DNA of 52,320 nucleotides, taken from positions 314,986 to 367,305 of the forward strand of contig NW_019775347.1 of the NCBI RefSeq assembly GCF_001039355.2. The letters are read 5' to 3'. This DNA is from Lingula anatina (taxonomy: Eukaryota; Brachiopoda; Lingulata; Lingulida; Lingulidae). A program made the position numbers and the translations under genes. Under the pieces are notes generated by a model. That model saw only the letters and a list, made by a program, of their open reading frames with translations. It ran no database searches and was not told the origin of the DNA. Numbering within the stretch: position 1 is the first letter of the stretch; every line of letters starts with the position of its first letter. This document shows, one piece after another, positions 30,835 to 42,909 of the stretch.

Positions 30835-30924
30835 ATCTCCCAGTTACGCATGCCGTATGCCTGCAAGCTGCTGTTCCAGGAACTTATGGCTATGAGTATA
30901 TCACCCAGGATGATGGTCTCATAA
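30835..30924 (+). CDS. POLR2B: Duplicate of RPB2 terminal exon 23
   Basis: This 90-nt exon repeats 28674..28763 ([15 protein letters not shown]... to TAA) behind an intact acceptor. It has no exon 22 of its own except the last few bases at the contig start. It is the allelic last exon, not a separate gene. Confidence 0.9.
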   Translation: MSQLRMPYACKLLFQELMAMSISPRMMVS

Positions 30925-32305
30925 CACTGGATTGGAAACTAAGATGGAGAAATTCTTTCTTTAAAAAAAGTGGAAAAAAATATCAATCAGCCCAGTTCCT
31001 TGTCGAGATGGCAGTAGCAAGTCTTTCAGGAAGTGTATTTCTTTAAAAACTGCTGTGCTAGTGCAAGGAGCATGATCCACGAAAGGTTGGCAGGAAAGCT
31101 GCCTGAGACATGGGGTGATGTGACTGAGCATATTAACATCAAATGTTTCAATTGTGACAGCTTGTTCCCTGTCGCAAGTTGTTACATCCTGACAATTCAA
31201 GCGAAAACACGCCGGTTCTTGTAATAAGCGTAATATAAAACTAGTTTGTCTGAAGTTGTATAAACTCAACTGAGTACAGTGCAGTCAGCCAATATGAAGA
31301 TCAGATCCAAATGGTACGCCACTGCTGGGAGGTATTCAGACCAGTGATGTCTACATCATATGGTAGTGCCATGTCTATTGTGCAGGAGTCGAGATGAATT
31401 TAATATGTGTAATATAAGTCATTAAAACTAACAGTAGCAGACGGGGACGTGACCTTTATTACACAGTAGTGACGGCCACATGCAAGGTGTAGTGCGAAGG
31501 GGCATTATTATGCAGGTTATAAAAAATTAATTAACCTCCAGTTAAGTCCTAGTCTTGTTGCAGTATATTGTATAGTAGGACTTGTAGTTATCTTAGCCAA
31601 CAGACATGCCAGACACACGGTCTAGACGGTTACACGGCTGGTATTCCGCCAGGCTGCATTGCTACATGCAGTGATGCAAGTTTAATTGAGGGTTTTCATT
31701 CCACTGATTGAGCAGTGTGAAGTGAGCACTAACTTAAGGAAATAACGAAAGAGAAACACTGGAACATTTCCAAAGTATTTTTACGGTGACGTGATGTTTG
31801 TCTCATCTTAAATCTTGTTGGGGTTTTGATTACGGAAAAATCCTGTCTACAAACGTCGGTTTATTCCCGGGTTAACGATTTAGTTTGAATATAACGAAAA
31901 TTTAGGTTTTGATAGAAATGTGAGTGGGAGGAGTTTAATTAGATGCCGTCATGTGACGTCATCAGTCAGCCCAGCTCCACATAGTCTTTATACCTGCGAC
32001 TGGAAGGTTACCAGCTGTTATGCATATCTACCAAAGGTGATAAAAGTTGATGTCAATCCAGCAACTTTGTGTTTTTTTATAGTTCCTTGTACTGATGAAT
32101 CATTTGGAACAATTCCAAAGTAAAGATGTAAATTGTTTGAAGAAGAACCCAGTCGTCTGAACTCTGTGACAATGAGTCATTTGTTGACACCTGTAGAATT
32201 GACTTTTAATGTGAAAGTATTTTTGAGAATAAAGTTTGACTCACCGAGACCTATGCTGTTATGAATTTCAATAAAGGCCTCGTTTACTTATCAATTAAAA
32301 TCTTA

Positions 32306-32528
32306 TGGAAAAAATCCTGTCTACAAACGTCGGTTTATTCCCAGATTAACGATTGTGTTTGAATATAATGAAAATTAAGGTTCTGAGGTTAATCATTGAG
32401 TCATTTGTTGACACCTGTAGAATCGACTTTTAATGTGAAAGTATTTTTCAGAATGAATTTTGACTCACCGAGACCAATGCTGTTATGAATTTCAATAAAG
32501 ACCTCGTTTACTTATCAATTAAAATCTT
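32306..32528. repeat. Tandem duplication with internal deletion, second copy only
   Basis: The first about 85 bp resemble 31834-31911 and the remainder resembles 32169-32305, so a 0.47-kb stretch was duplicated and then lost about 257 bp from its middle. The first copy of the block (at 30145) lacks the insert altogether. It repeats an AATAAA-containing segment. Confidence 0.75.
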
Positions 32529-32978
32529 CATTTTTTTCTTGGGTAATTGGGCTGCCCTGAAGGGTGAGAAATAAAAGTCATCTGCGAAAACTTGGAAGTG
32601 CAGAACAAACTTCTTTTTTTTATTTTGAAGCGCAAAGTGGTAAAAAAATACCGAATTGTTCGAAAGTGCACTTGCGAACAAAACGCCTACGAGCTGTTTG
32701 AAATGGCCGTATGAAGATTCCATTTGAATGCGCTTTTTCTGCTCTGGCTAAGTTAAAAACCATCTGGAAGGGTAAAGTAATATTTGTGCACAGCCTTCGG
32801 GGGAAACCCAACCATTTGAAATAATTGGTAACGACTATAATGTTAACCAAATGCCTCTTATCTGGGCTTTTTTCAGAGCTAAATGAGGAGGACCTCTTAT
32901 CACTTCATACTTTTACTCTTATCCATTTCAGTCGCCAAGACATCGTTTACCCTTTATATCTTTAAGCACGTATTATTC

Positions 32979-33516
32979 CCCCCCCTCCCCACAACACCTT
33001 GAATTGTAAAGAAAAAAAATGGAATATTAATATCATTTATAGAAAAAAGTACCCAGCGTCGCTGCTTTATAAAAAACGTTGTGACAGACATTTGTTTATT
33101 ATCCTATTCTAGTCACATCTCGTTGGGCCATTAAATGGAATAATTCATGTCCTCCTTTTGTTAAATCGCTTTTGAACACGTTTCTTTCACCTTTGTTTCT
33201 TTTTAAAGTCAAACCACATTTATGAATATCAAAACATAAAAAGTCCCCGGCTTGACCCAGGCCCTCCCCTCTGAGAGAAAGGTCGTTTCTGAGTCATAGG
33301 ATAGCCGGCTTGTTTGGGGGAGAACATAATACACCGACGGACATACCACAACGCTGCATCAGACCTTGTAACAGCCAGCAGAGCAGACGTGGGAGCTATT
33401 CTGATTACGATCCTACCGACATGCCCACCTGAGGGGCATCTTTGATTGTGGGAGGTTTTCTTGTGGCTCAAACTGAGGCATTATCCCAATTCAGCAGACG
33501 ACAAGCTAGAGAGAAG
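32979..33516. promoter_or_regulatory. Upstream region and probable 5' UTR of the RGM-like gene
   Basis: Noncoding sequence between RPB2 and the next start codon. It opens with a C run (32980-32996). No TATA box or confident core promoter can be placed; function as promoter is inferred only from position. The start codon of the next gene lies inside AAGATGGCGG (33514-33523), a YY1-like motif. Confidence 0.4.
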
Positions 33517-36500
33517 ATGGCGGATTTGAATCTCTTCATGTGCTGTATAGCGCTGCTCGTTTTAAATGTAGATCAAGGTAGGGCTTTCTTTTTTTTCTGC
33601 TGCTGATTAGGATGTACAGGTAAACAGGAGATAGATACGTACGGTGTTAATGCGTACTAAAACTGGCATATAAACGATAAGAGAGAGCAAGCAATAGATC
33701 GCGTTTGAAACATCAGGCAAAACAGTACATAGTGTATTTAGACTCATGTAGACTACTGTCTACAATATTTTTTGATACCGGTACATTCTCCACGAAATGC
33801 GTATTTCTTAACTTGGTCAATATCCCCATTTGGCAAGGTATTACTAGCAATCCTATATTAGGCCAGTGAACTATTGATGCCACTCGCCAGTTTGCCACAA
33901 TATCGATAATTTGAAAGTGATATTTCTTCATAATGTTATAAACCATGCAGCAAAATAAATAGGCACGGGACGTGTGTGGTCTCAGGTTTACCACAGACCA
34001 CTGCCACTACTGTTACCTGAACCTGACAATATAGTAATTATACGAGGAAATACAACCAAAATAAAGCCTTAGGTCAACCACTTATGACTGAGAAAAAAAA
34101 ACGTAACAAACTTCATGTGATTAACATAGCTAATTAGCATAGAAAAAAGTCTAGGTGGAGAGAAAGGAGTTTTCTTCTCTTTTTGCTTTACTTTGCCCGC
34201 ATAGCCCGCAACCGAGTTATCGATAAAATTAAGAGTAAGGGATAGGCTTATCTTAGCATGGTTTGCAATAAATCAGCTGCAAAAATGCACATAATGAAAA
34301 ATCAATAGACAAATGCCATCCTGTTAATTTATGTAAATTTAGGGTCCATATGTATACTCGTATTGGATACCAATTTTAAAGTCACCGTTTGTGAACTTTG
34401 GTTACCTTAAGACTTCCAATTTTCATTATGAATAACATGCGCTTATGTCTAACAAAACATATCGTTTTTCTAAGTATTAATGAAAATGCCACTGCTCAAA
34501 CAATTTACTTTTAATCAAAATAAATCTGATAGAAATGATTGTAACAGTTCACTCGGCTAAAACCAAGCGTATAAGTAAAGCCAAGGAAAATAAGTGGTGG
34601 CAAATGCATATTGAATTTGTCAACTGCTGATTGTGCCTGTAAAAAATCTTTTTCGCGCCAAAATTCGCACAAAATTCCAATCTCTAACTGAATGCACGCT
34701 CATATTTCAATTTAATTGTCTTACAACAGAAAGCGATGTGTAGAGTTATATAAAGTCTGCGGGGATTAGAGAGGGCGTGTGATGTACGGTGTTATTTTGC
34801 TTATTCCGCTTTATACATTTTATCACAAGGAGCATCTAGCAAAAGGACTATACTTAGCGTAGTTTTTGTCGTTATGATTTAATTCATCACGCAACCTCCG
34901 GAACTTCTCGACAATCCAGAAAAGTAACTCACGCATTGCTTTTATCTGTAGTATCCACCAACTGTGAATGTTTTATTCTGCTCAGTTTAAGATTTTACTT
35001 GTAGATATTACCAAGGCAGAATGATGAAAATGTATGGAATTAGTTAATAATCTATCTTCCAAGACGCGTAGTATTTTTTAGTGAAAGTGATTGGATAAGA
35101 GTTTTCAGATATACATATATAATAATAAGAAAGAAAGCGAATTTTAAGTATTCGATGAAATACTTTTTATTTTTTTGTTTTTCACAAAATGCAAATGAAG
35201 AAATAGCAGGAGAAAAAATATTTTAGAGTTATAGAATACATGGCGACTTGGTGTGAGGTGTAACTTGTCACTGTGAAGTCTTTTATCGTGTGACATACCT
35301 CAATTCTACACTTATACGTGCAAACGAGGCACTCGTAGACAGTATTCGCTAACTATGGAAGTGTAGTGTCAATAAACACTCGAGAAAATTCACGAGAAAA
35401 AGTGTTATTTGTACTTTGAGAAAAAACTGTTGCTCCGAACTGACAGTAGAATTCTCATCAACGATTGCATTTGGTGCAGCTGCCAATTTTTTATTCTTTT
35501 TTTTTTGCTGGAACTGAAAGGTCAGTTTTTAAGCAAACTTAAAACGATACATGTACCATGAATATTTCGTCAATGAATTTCGTTAAAGGCGATCTTTTAT
35601 GAATTGTTTGTTTTACCACCCCAATGTCTAGTCGTATTATCAGGTTTTTTAAAGAAGGGAAACTAAATATGACAAATGGTGGTATTTACGCAGAATTACA
35701 TGTTCCCGACCCGACTTTGGTCTCTTTTTCCTAATGTCTAAATCAATTCAGCTCTCTATGCGAGGAAAGTAGATCAAATAGCTTTCTCTGGGAAACTTGT
35801 TATACCTCCAGTAAAGGAACTTTACGCAGTATATCAAAATGTAATGTATGCTGCTCTATATGACGGAATGTTGCCAACCATACCCGTATGTCCGGCGGCT
35901 AGGTGACCTCTTGCCCTTGAGCGTTTGATCTGAAAGCAAGAAGAGGGAAAGTGCCATTATCTCCCCTCTAAACATTCCAGCATTTCCAGCATCAATACAG
36001 AAAACGAATGCGATATGTAATTTATAAGGTTGCCACATGACGTCAGATTATCCCGAACTGACCGGAAAGCTGATCTGTTAGCCCCGATTTCCGCGACAAG
36101 TACATGTATAGCTGTTCAGGTAAAACACAGGCACTCTTTCTGCTGGATCTCACAACTCCTCAAACTATGTCCGTCTCATAAAACGGCTCCCAAAGAACCA
36201 TAGAGTTTCATGAACCTGACACAGAATAAATACCTTTAAAGCTCCAGCCGAAGCTTTTTAGTTTTTTTTTTTTCTAGACGACATGAGTTAAGTAAGACAG
36301 TGTCCGGAACTTTCCAACAGAAACTGAGCGACGCAGCACTCTGAATCTTTCCTAAGACTTTATTTGAAATATATAAAATCGAATGTGTTACATTATTAGT
36401 CACAAGGCGGAGTAATCGGTTAAACAAAAAGAAGATAATAACTTAAAAACCACATGTCACTGCCACTCTATTGTAAAAAGCAGTAATTTTATTGATTTAC

Positions 36501-39500
36501 AAAACACAAGGAGAACGTTGATTTGAGACGCACTTTGATTCCAGGGCTAGGGGGTGCCTTCGATGAGATCGACCCCAGCACTACCCCTGGACCCGGGCGT
36601 GGCAGTAGGTGTGGGGAAGACATCGATATAGACAGACACAGCCGCCTGGAGGTGGACGACCCCTACTTTCTCTCTGATACCACATGCTGTGCAAGAAACT
36701 TTGACAAATGGTACCACAACCTGTACCCCTTCGACAAACCTCCTTCCAACCAACTGGAATTCCAAGATTTCTTCCAATGGGACAAAATATGCAGGTAATA
36801 GAAATTTATTTCTCAGTATTGAGTATCCATCTTTTCGTTTTTTTTCCAAAAATGCTCAATGAAAATGTACAAAAAACTGTGTTGCCCGAAATAACCCCAA
36901 GATGCCAAACTTATGTAAGCAGCGAGTATTTCAATCATGTTATTTCTTGAAGAATATTCTCCTATCTTATCAAAACAACATTTGTCAGAATACAGTTACT
37001 AAATGTGATCACAGCAACAGAAGGGACATCATTTTCATATAACTCAATGAAATTAACACGCAATCTATATTTTCCCACGTCAGCAATTGTCAATCTCTTC
37101 TAAATGATTCACGATCACAAAATTTAGCCTCTGGTTTATTGCAGCCTAGAACATGTTTTAGTATTTCCTACAGCTTTTTTTCAACTGACCTAGCAACGTT
37201 CACTGCTGGAAAATATACAATGGTAATCCTCCGGGTTGTTGAAGGTTTCCGTTCTCATATTACTAAAATAAATAGCATATTGAATACATGAAAATGGCCA
37301 AGTGAGCCATTGCCCTCTTAACATTTTGTCGCCTTTACGAACCTTAAGTCTGGGGTTTCTTTTCTGAAAATAATTATAATAATGATAATGATGATGATGA
37401 TGATAAAATGATAGAAAAATAAGTAGAATGAAAAAAAATATTAAAAAAGCACACTATGAGTGCAGATACTTTTACCAACATACACCGCTAGAAAGAAACT
37501 ACTGACACACCGCCACAAGGAAACTTCTGTTTACACTGTGACCCGTCGGGAGCCACTTCTAATGGAAGACTGTGAAGGTGCATAAATTATGTCCCATGAA
37601 ACTCTTAACATCTTGTTTACTTAATATATATATTTTCAATTTTCGGTTTAGATGACTTACTCTTAATTGGTTTTAGTTTTGATTTTAAAATTCAAAATTT
37701 GCTGCCTTCAAAATTATGAATTGTGGGTTCACTTGTAATTCACGAATAGGGGTTTGTTACCCTTTCCCTGTATTGTTAAATAGATCTAATACATGTATGA
37801 CTATGAAATTTCATGTTCTCAAAATTATTATTCACAATGTATCCAGCCGCTGGCGAGCTGCCGCCCTGTGTGTGTACGCCGTCAAACCAGTGCCCGAGTG
37901 TACAGAAGAGTGGTCTCTCCATCTCCTCCGGAACCGTTCCTACCTCATCTACCCATGGCAGGACAAACTGGGACCCTCCCCGCACTACGCCTTCTACGAC
38001 AGAACCTGCATGGGGGACGCCATTAAGCCCGAGATCAGGAAGTGTACGTTATTTTTTGATGCATTTTTTGTTTGTTTCTGACTCGTTAATTTTTAATGCG
38101 GATATACACACAGTTGGTCCCAAAGTAGGTGGTTCTTTGTAATGATTCATTTTGGGAATTGCGTGTTGAGTATATGTTATAAGAATTCAGACTAATCATA
38201 TCAAGCATTGAAAGACCACAATGAGTTTGAAAATTGATCTTTAATATTCGGCATCCCATTACAGATCAACAATTATTTTTACATGAAAAATATTTTTTCG
38301 TTTACTTGTTTGGTTATTTGCGAGTTTGTTTTGTCGCTCTTTCATTCTGTCCTCCTTTCATTCAATCACGTACATACTAACTAATTAATTAACCCATTAA
38401 ATTTAATAAGACTAATCCATATATTTATGTATGTTGCGTGTAGTTCTGGTAAGCCCTGAGCTGTCTCCCCAGTGTATGTCCCCCAGGGAGATCACAGCCA
38501 TGCAGAACTGTTCCAGACATACCCACGAGATCTACCAATCTGACAGGCTGCACGACATCTCCAACGATTTACGGGCACATTACGACAGGTAGGGGTGCAC
38601 GGCAGTCAGGTAATTGCTTGTCGTATAGTTTACCTATACATGTACATATATTTGCCGAAATGGTGACTGGTAGCATTGCAGCACAGGGAGGTTATGTTGG
38701 AAGAGAGGGTGTGCGTTCCAAACACATTCATTTGCTATGCTACTGTGAAAAGGTATTACGAATTAATATTTCATTTTTACGTGCATATTGTGAAAGTGAC
38801 AGCATTGAAATAATGGATACTGTGGGGGTAGTGGACAAAAAGGTGTAAATTACATAACGTACAATACATTTGCCGGAATGGTGACTGATACCATGGTGAA
38901 AAAACAAGGTCATGCTTTTTAGTACTTGCGTTGTTCTATCAGTGTTATTTATTTATTTTTTTTTTTCGTTTTTACCTCCGCCAAGGAGGCTATGTTTTCA
39001 CCCCTGTGTTTGTCTTTTTGTCTGTCATCAACATAACTCAAAAAGTTATGGACCGATTTTGATGAAATTTTCAGGAACTGGGCCAAGGAAGAGATGATTA
39101 GTTTTTGGTGGTGATCCGGATCAATAATTTGTTTATTTAATCTTCCAGAAACGAACATAACATAACATAACATAACATAACATAACATAACATAACATAA
39201 GGTAACGTAACGTAACGTAACGTAACCTGATTTTCAAGATTTTAAGTTATGTGACAGGTACATTATAGTTGACCCCTCCCGTTATTCCAGGCTCGCTAGG
39301 GCTCAGTTCCGATGTATGCGAGATATCGTGACGGCCTCGCGCTGTAATGACGTCACCAGGGAGTATTTCTTTCACTTGGTGAAGTTACAGCTTCCTTCTA
39401 TCATCAATGAGACCACGCTGGACATGCAACGAGACGCCACAGTGGTGAGTTCTCTCTAACCACAGGGTCTGCAAGTTGTCTGTTACAAAATTATTATACC

Positions 39501-40065
39501 CGTTGTACTTTACATGTATACTTTAATTTTGTATACTATTTTAGAGTCCCCCGATATTAGGGGTTATTAAAGTAATGAGCATTGGCAGCGTATCCTGTCT
39601 TAGCGCAAAATTCAGAGAGATTTTCGCGTCTCCGGTAATACTTAGTCAACTTAAAGTCTTTTTGATAATTTTTCCAATAAAATACTTCAAATAAATAGTA
39701 TTTGTATCTAAGACAAGTACCTAAGACAAATTCAGTCATAATGTCTTTTTTTATTGTTTCCAGAACTTTGCCAGTGAAACCCGATGCACGATCGGAGTAT
39801 ACGGCGATCCTCATCTGAAGATGTGTAACGATAGTCAGCTGTACACCTGCTCTTCCCAGGGACGCCATTTTTACTTCACCAATAAATACATCCAGATCAG
39901 TGGAGTGAACGAATACATCGGTCAGAGGGCCACCACGGTCAGGAGTGTGAGTCTTTTTTGTACATGTTAATATGTCAAATTTGTAGACTGAAGACTGTAT
40001 TTATCATTGGATTGACATTAAATATTAAAATAAATTCAATATTAAAAGTGGGTCTTTTTTATTCT

Positions 40066-40129
<64 letters not shown>

Positions 40130-42354
40130 TTATTGTGGGATAAGTTGTATAAAGTTTTAGGTAATCGATAAATTCAATATTTTGATGAGTGAAATAAAAC
40201 AATGACGAAAGCATAATAGGTGCCGTCTTCCTCAGTGATTATGATATAATAAATTACACGTTGTTTATTTTCAGCTTAATGCCTATTTCCGCAGAATGAA
40301 CGACAGTGAGATTGTCGGCTCGTACACGGCCCGTAATGGGCAGCTACCTGTGAACTTTGACAACACTCACCTAAACTATATAGGAACTGGTGAGTTCAAC
40401 ACTGAGGACGTGTAGGATCATGATGTTATAGCCTAAGGAGGGGGGGGGGGCATTACGGCCCATTGTCATACAGATTTTCCCTTCTCTTAGTATTCACTAG
40501 AGCAAGGTTTTTATATGACTGTTGGCATTGTGCACACACTAAACTCATTATAAAAGTCTATTTTTACTTTTACGCTTCATTCTTTTCCTTCTTGGATGCA
40601 TTATTTGATAATCACATAAAAAGTGTAAAGCGCTTCATTCTTTAGAAAAGAGTTTCTAGACTACGTGTATTTATGTGGTAAGCATAGCCTTGTAATGAAG
40701 CATAAATATGATAATGCATACTATGATATATTAAAACATATTTTTCCGTACGTTTAATGAGAAGGCGTTAAAAAGAGTTTATTATGTTCAACCCAATTCT
40801 TCCCTCCTGCAGGCATGGACCGGGTGGTACTCACTGGAATGCACTATTCCCAGGTACAGATACTACACGAGACGCTGGGAGTGGTCTTAATGATACAGCA
40901 CTGGGGCCCACACTATTTCTTCACCATCAGAGCCGCGGATAAACTCTGCCAGGAATCCTACGGTCTCCTGATTACTGGTTGTCCAGCTAATCAACTCATT
41001 GGCAGAGGTAGAGAATACCTTGATGTTTCCGAGAATATCGTATATAATCATCCATGTTTTTGTACGAATCCGTGGAAAGGTCTCAAATTATACAGCTCAC
41101 TGCTGGGTCCAGTTTTGTCAATGCTGGATAGCGCTATCTTCTTGATAACTGTCCATTGCATAAAACTTTTATTTTCTGGACGGTTATATATGTGTTTCCA
41201 AAACACTAATTATTTTATTTTGCTACTGATATAGCTGCTCTGCGCTTAGAAATGGCTGCCATCCTCATGGTAACTGTCCAGAGGATTACAAGTCCATCCA
41301 ATGGTGTTGTGTCATAGCACTATATCCAGTGTTGATGAAATTGGGCCCTGATGCTCTGTTTTTCTGTCTTAGATGAGTGTTTTGGAGTGGTGTTACCAAC
41401 TAATATTTGGAAATTTAAGTTTTAAATATTGATAATAATTTTGTATCAAAGATCCCTAATTATAATGTCTTTACTCACAGGGGGAGTCATTGAGGAACGC
41501 CGCCAGAGATCTCGAAAGAAGCGTTCGGAGACGCGCTGTTACCAAGTGTGTCAGGATGTGGAGGACCCAGCGTTCAGAGAGACATGCGAGTTTGATTGTG
41601 TGGTGTCAAGAAACCCTGCTGTAAGATTCCTTATGATCTGAAATGTGCTTTTGATATCTCTTATACACATAACGCATATAAGCATTGAATTTAGAGATGG
41701 GTTACAAGTCACCTAAATTCATGTCTTACTGCAAAGGAAATATCGACATCAGGTACTATTATTTGTAAGTTTTATTGTTTTAAGGTCTGAACTGGGAAAA
41801 ATAAGTAGCTTTGCATGATACGCAGACGTGGAAATATGACTTTGTCAAGTTTCCAACACGAATAGTATACATTTAAGATAAGGGACATAAACCAAGTTAT
41901 ATTCATCAAAGAAGAGAATATATATCTGTAGTAATTGCTATGTTATAATGAAAAGGTAACTTGAAATGTGAATTGTTCATTTTCTTTCTTTCAGATATCT
42001 CAAATGACAAAGGACGCGGTGAAAGACGTGGAACGAGTGAAGCGAATGGACCGCGCAGTGATCGCTAAGGCCTTGTACGTCTCCACGACGACGACCAGCA
42101 CAACCACCACCACCACCGCCGCACCCCCGCCAGCCGTGTCTGCAACAGCCCCAGCCCCGGGACAACAAGGCGTGGACTTTACCTTGTACGGCGCTCTAGT
42201 GGGTGTGGCCGTCTCTTTATTCCTAATCTTAGCGGCTATAGGACTGTACAAATATATCTCAATTAGGAGGCGCAGGAAGAAGTACGAGGTGAAAAAGCGA
42301 GCTCAAGATAAAGATAGGTTAAAGGCTGAGGAGGATGAAAAAGAAAAATTATAG
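33517..42354 (+). CDS. RGM-family-like membrane protein with GDPH self-cleavage motif and transmembrane anchor
   Basis: Ten exons (33517..33577, 36545..36794, 37847..38043, 38444..38588, 39291..39444, 39764..39946, 40275..40389, 40813..41007, 41481..41620, 41995..42354) encode 599 residues. Residues 1-21 are a signal peptide. About 22-270 hold 12 cysteines in a region I do not recognise. From C277 the protein follows repulsive guidance molecules: YGDPHL with the self-cleavage bond D284-P285, a TC..QG..... strand pattern, LLITGCP, then C453/C457 and ETCEFD like the RGM C-terminal CVFDLL segment. RKKR (445-448) fits a proprotein convertase site. A Thr/Pro/Ala linker (511-536) precedes a helix at about 545-567 and a basic tail. 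RGMs are BMP co-receptors and neogenin ligands, normally GPI-anchored. Five N-glycosylation sequons are visible. Intron 1 is 2967 bp with no other gene seen. RGM homology is confident only for the C-terminal half. Confidence 0.8.
38975..39123. repeat. Dispersed repeat (CCTCCGCCAAGGAGG type) in RGM-like intron 4
   Basis: The stretch starting CCTCCGCCAAGGAGG and containing ACATAACTCAAAAAGTTATG, then GATTTTGATGAAATTTTCAG and GGTGGTGATCCGGATCA, is one I recognise as a repeat scattered in many marine invertebrate genomes. It has no coding capacity here. Its nature as a non-autonomous transposon is inference. Confidence 0.6.
39154..39226. repeat. Pentanucleotide array (AACAT)n then (AACGT)n
   Basis: About nine AACAT units (39154-39200) pass into about five AACGT units (39203-39226) in intron 4 of the RGM-like gene, next to the dispersed repeat. 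The two units differ by one CpG transition. Confidence 0.9.
40065..40131. repeat. (TTTA)n microsatellite
   Basis: About 16 tetranucleotide units in intron 6 of the RGM-like gene. Confidence 0.95.
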
Positions 42355-42909
42355 GAAAACTAGGTAGAACATAAAATGTATATGTAAAATATGTAAAATG
42401 GATTGGGTTGTCAAAAATGTATTATTCCAAATGAGCCTTGAGTGATATTGAACACGGAATGCAAAACCTTACTTATGTAATTTGTCTATAACTTCAAGAC
42501 ATAATATACAGTATAATAGGTCTTTACATTGATGCATTTGTATGAGGTTTGTAGAGTTTTTTTTTTACTTCTCAATGCCCAAATATATCTCATTACGTTG
42601 GTACCTTGCTGTCTTATGCCCATTATTCTTGGTACTTTATCATTATTTCTAGTGGCGTAGGGATGTTTACAGAATTAGATAGGCGTTATAGTTGATTGTT
42701 GTTAAACCATAACTGGAATTCATGTAATAGTAAGCTATATATTTTTGTGGTATTAAATGTTATTCAATTAATATATTATATTGAATCATATAACTGATGA
42801 CGACAGCATTGATCTTACAAAGCCAAATGTAATGGTTGGTTTTATGAAAACCAAATACAACAAGGAGGTCTGTTACGTTGTCAGAATCCCTTGATGCAAG
42901 CCCTGTTAG
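42355..42909. other. Convergent 3' UTR / intergenic space
   Basis: 555 bp separate the RGM-like stop codon from the end of the last candidate exon on the opposite strand. An ATTAAA near 42753 could serve the plus-strand gene. No other feature is seen. Confidence 0.5.

Larger units (their letters stand above)
30601..32978. repeat. Second copy of 28440-30599 (end of RPB2 and downstream)
   Basis: 30601 starts at the last bases of exon 22 (CACAGGTAAATAATG against CGCAGGTAAATAATG) and similarity continues until a C run at 32979, exactly where the first copy stops at the N. The copies differ by about one percent plus a 220-bp insertion at 32306-32528. It behaves as an unmerged overlap between two contig ends. 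Confidence 0.9.

Noticed and set aside
39764-39946. GDPH motif as a von Willebrand type D domain
   Set aside because: The motif is shared, but the following strand pattern and the C-terminal GCP and cysteine segments fit RGM better.
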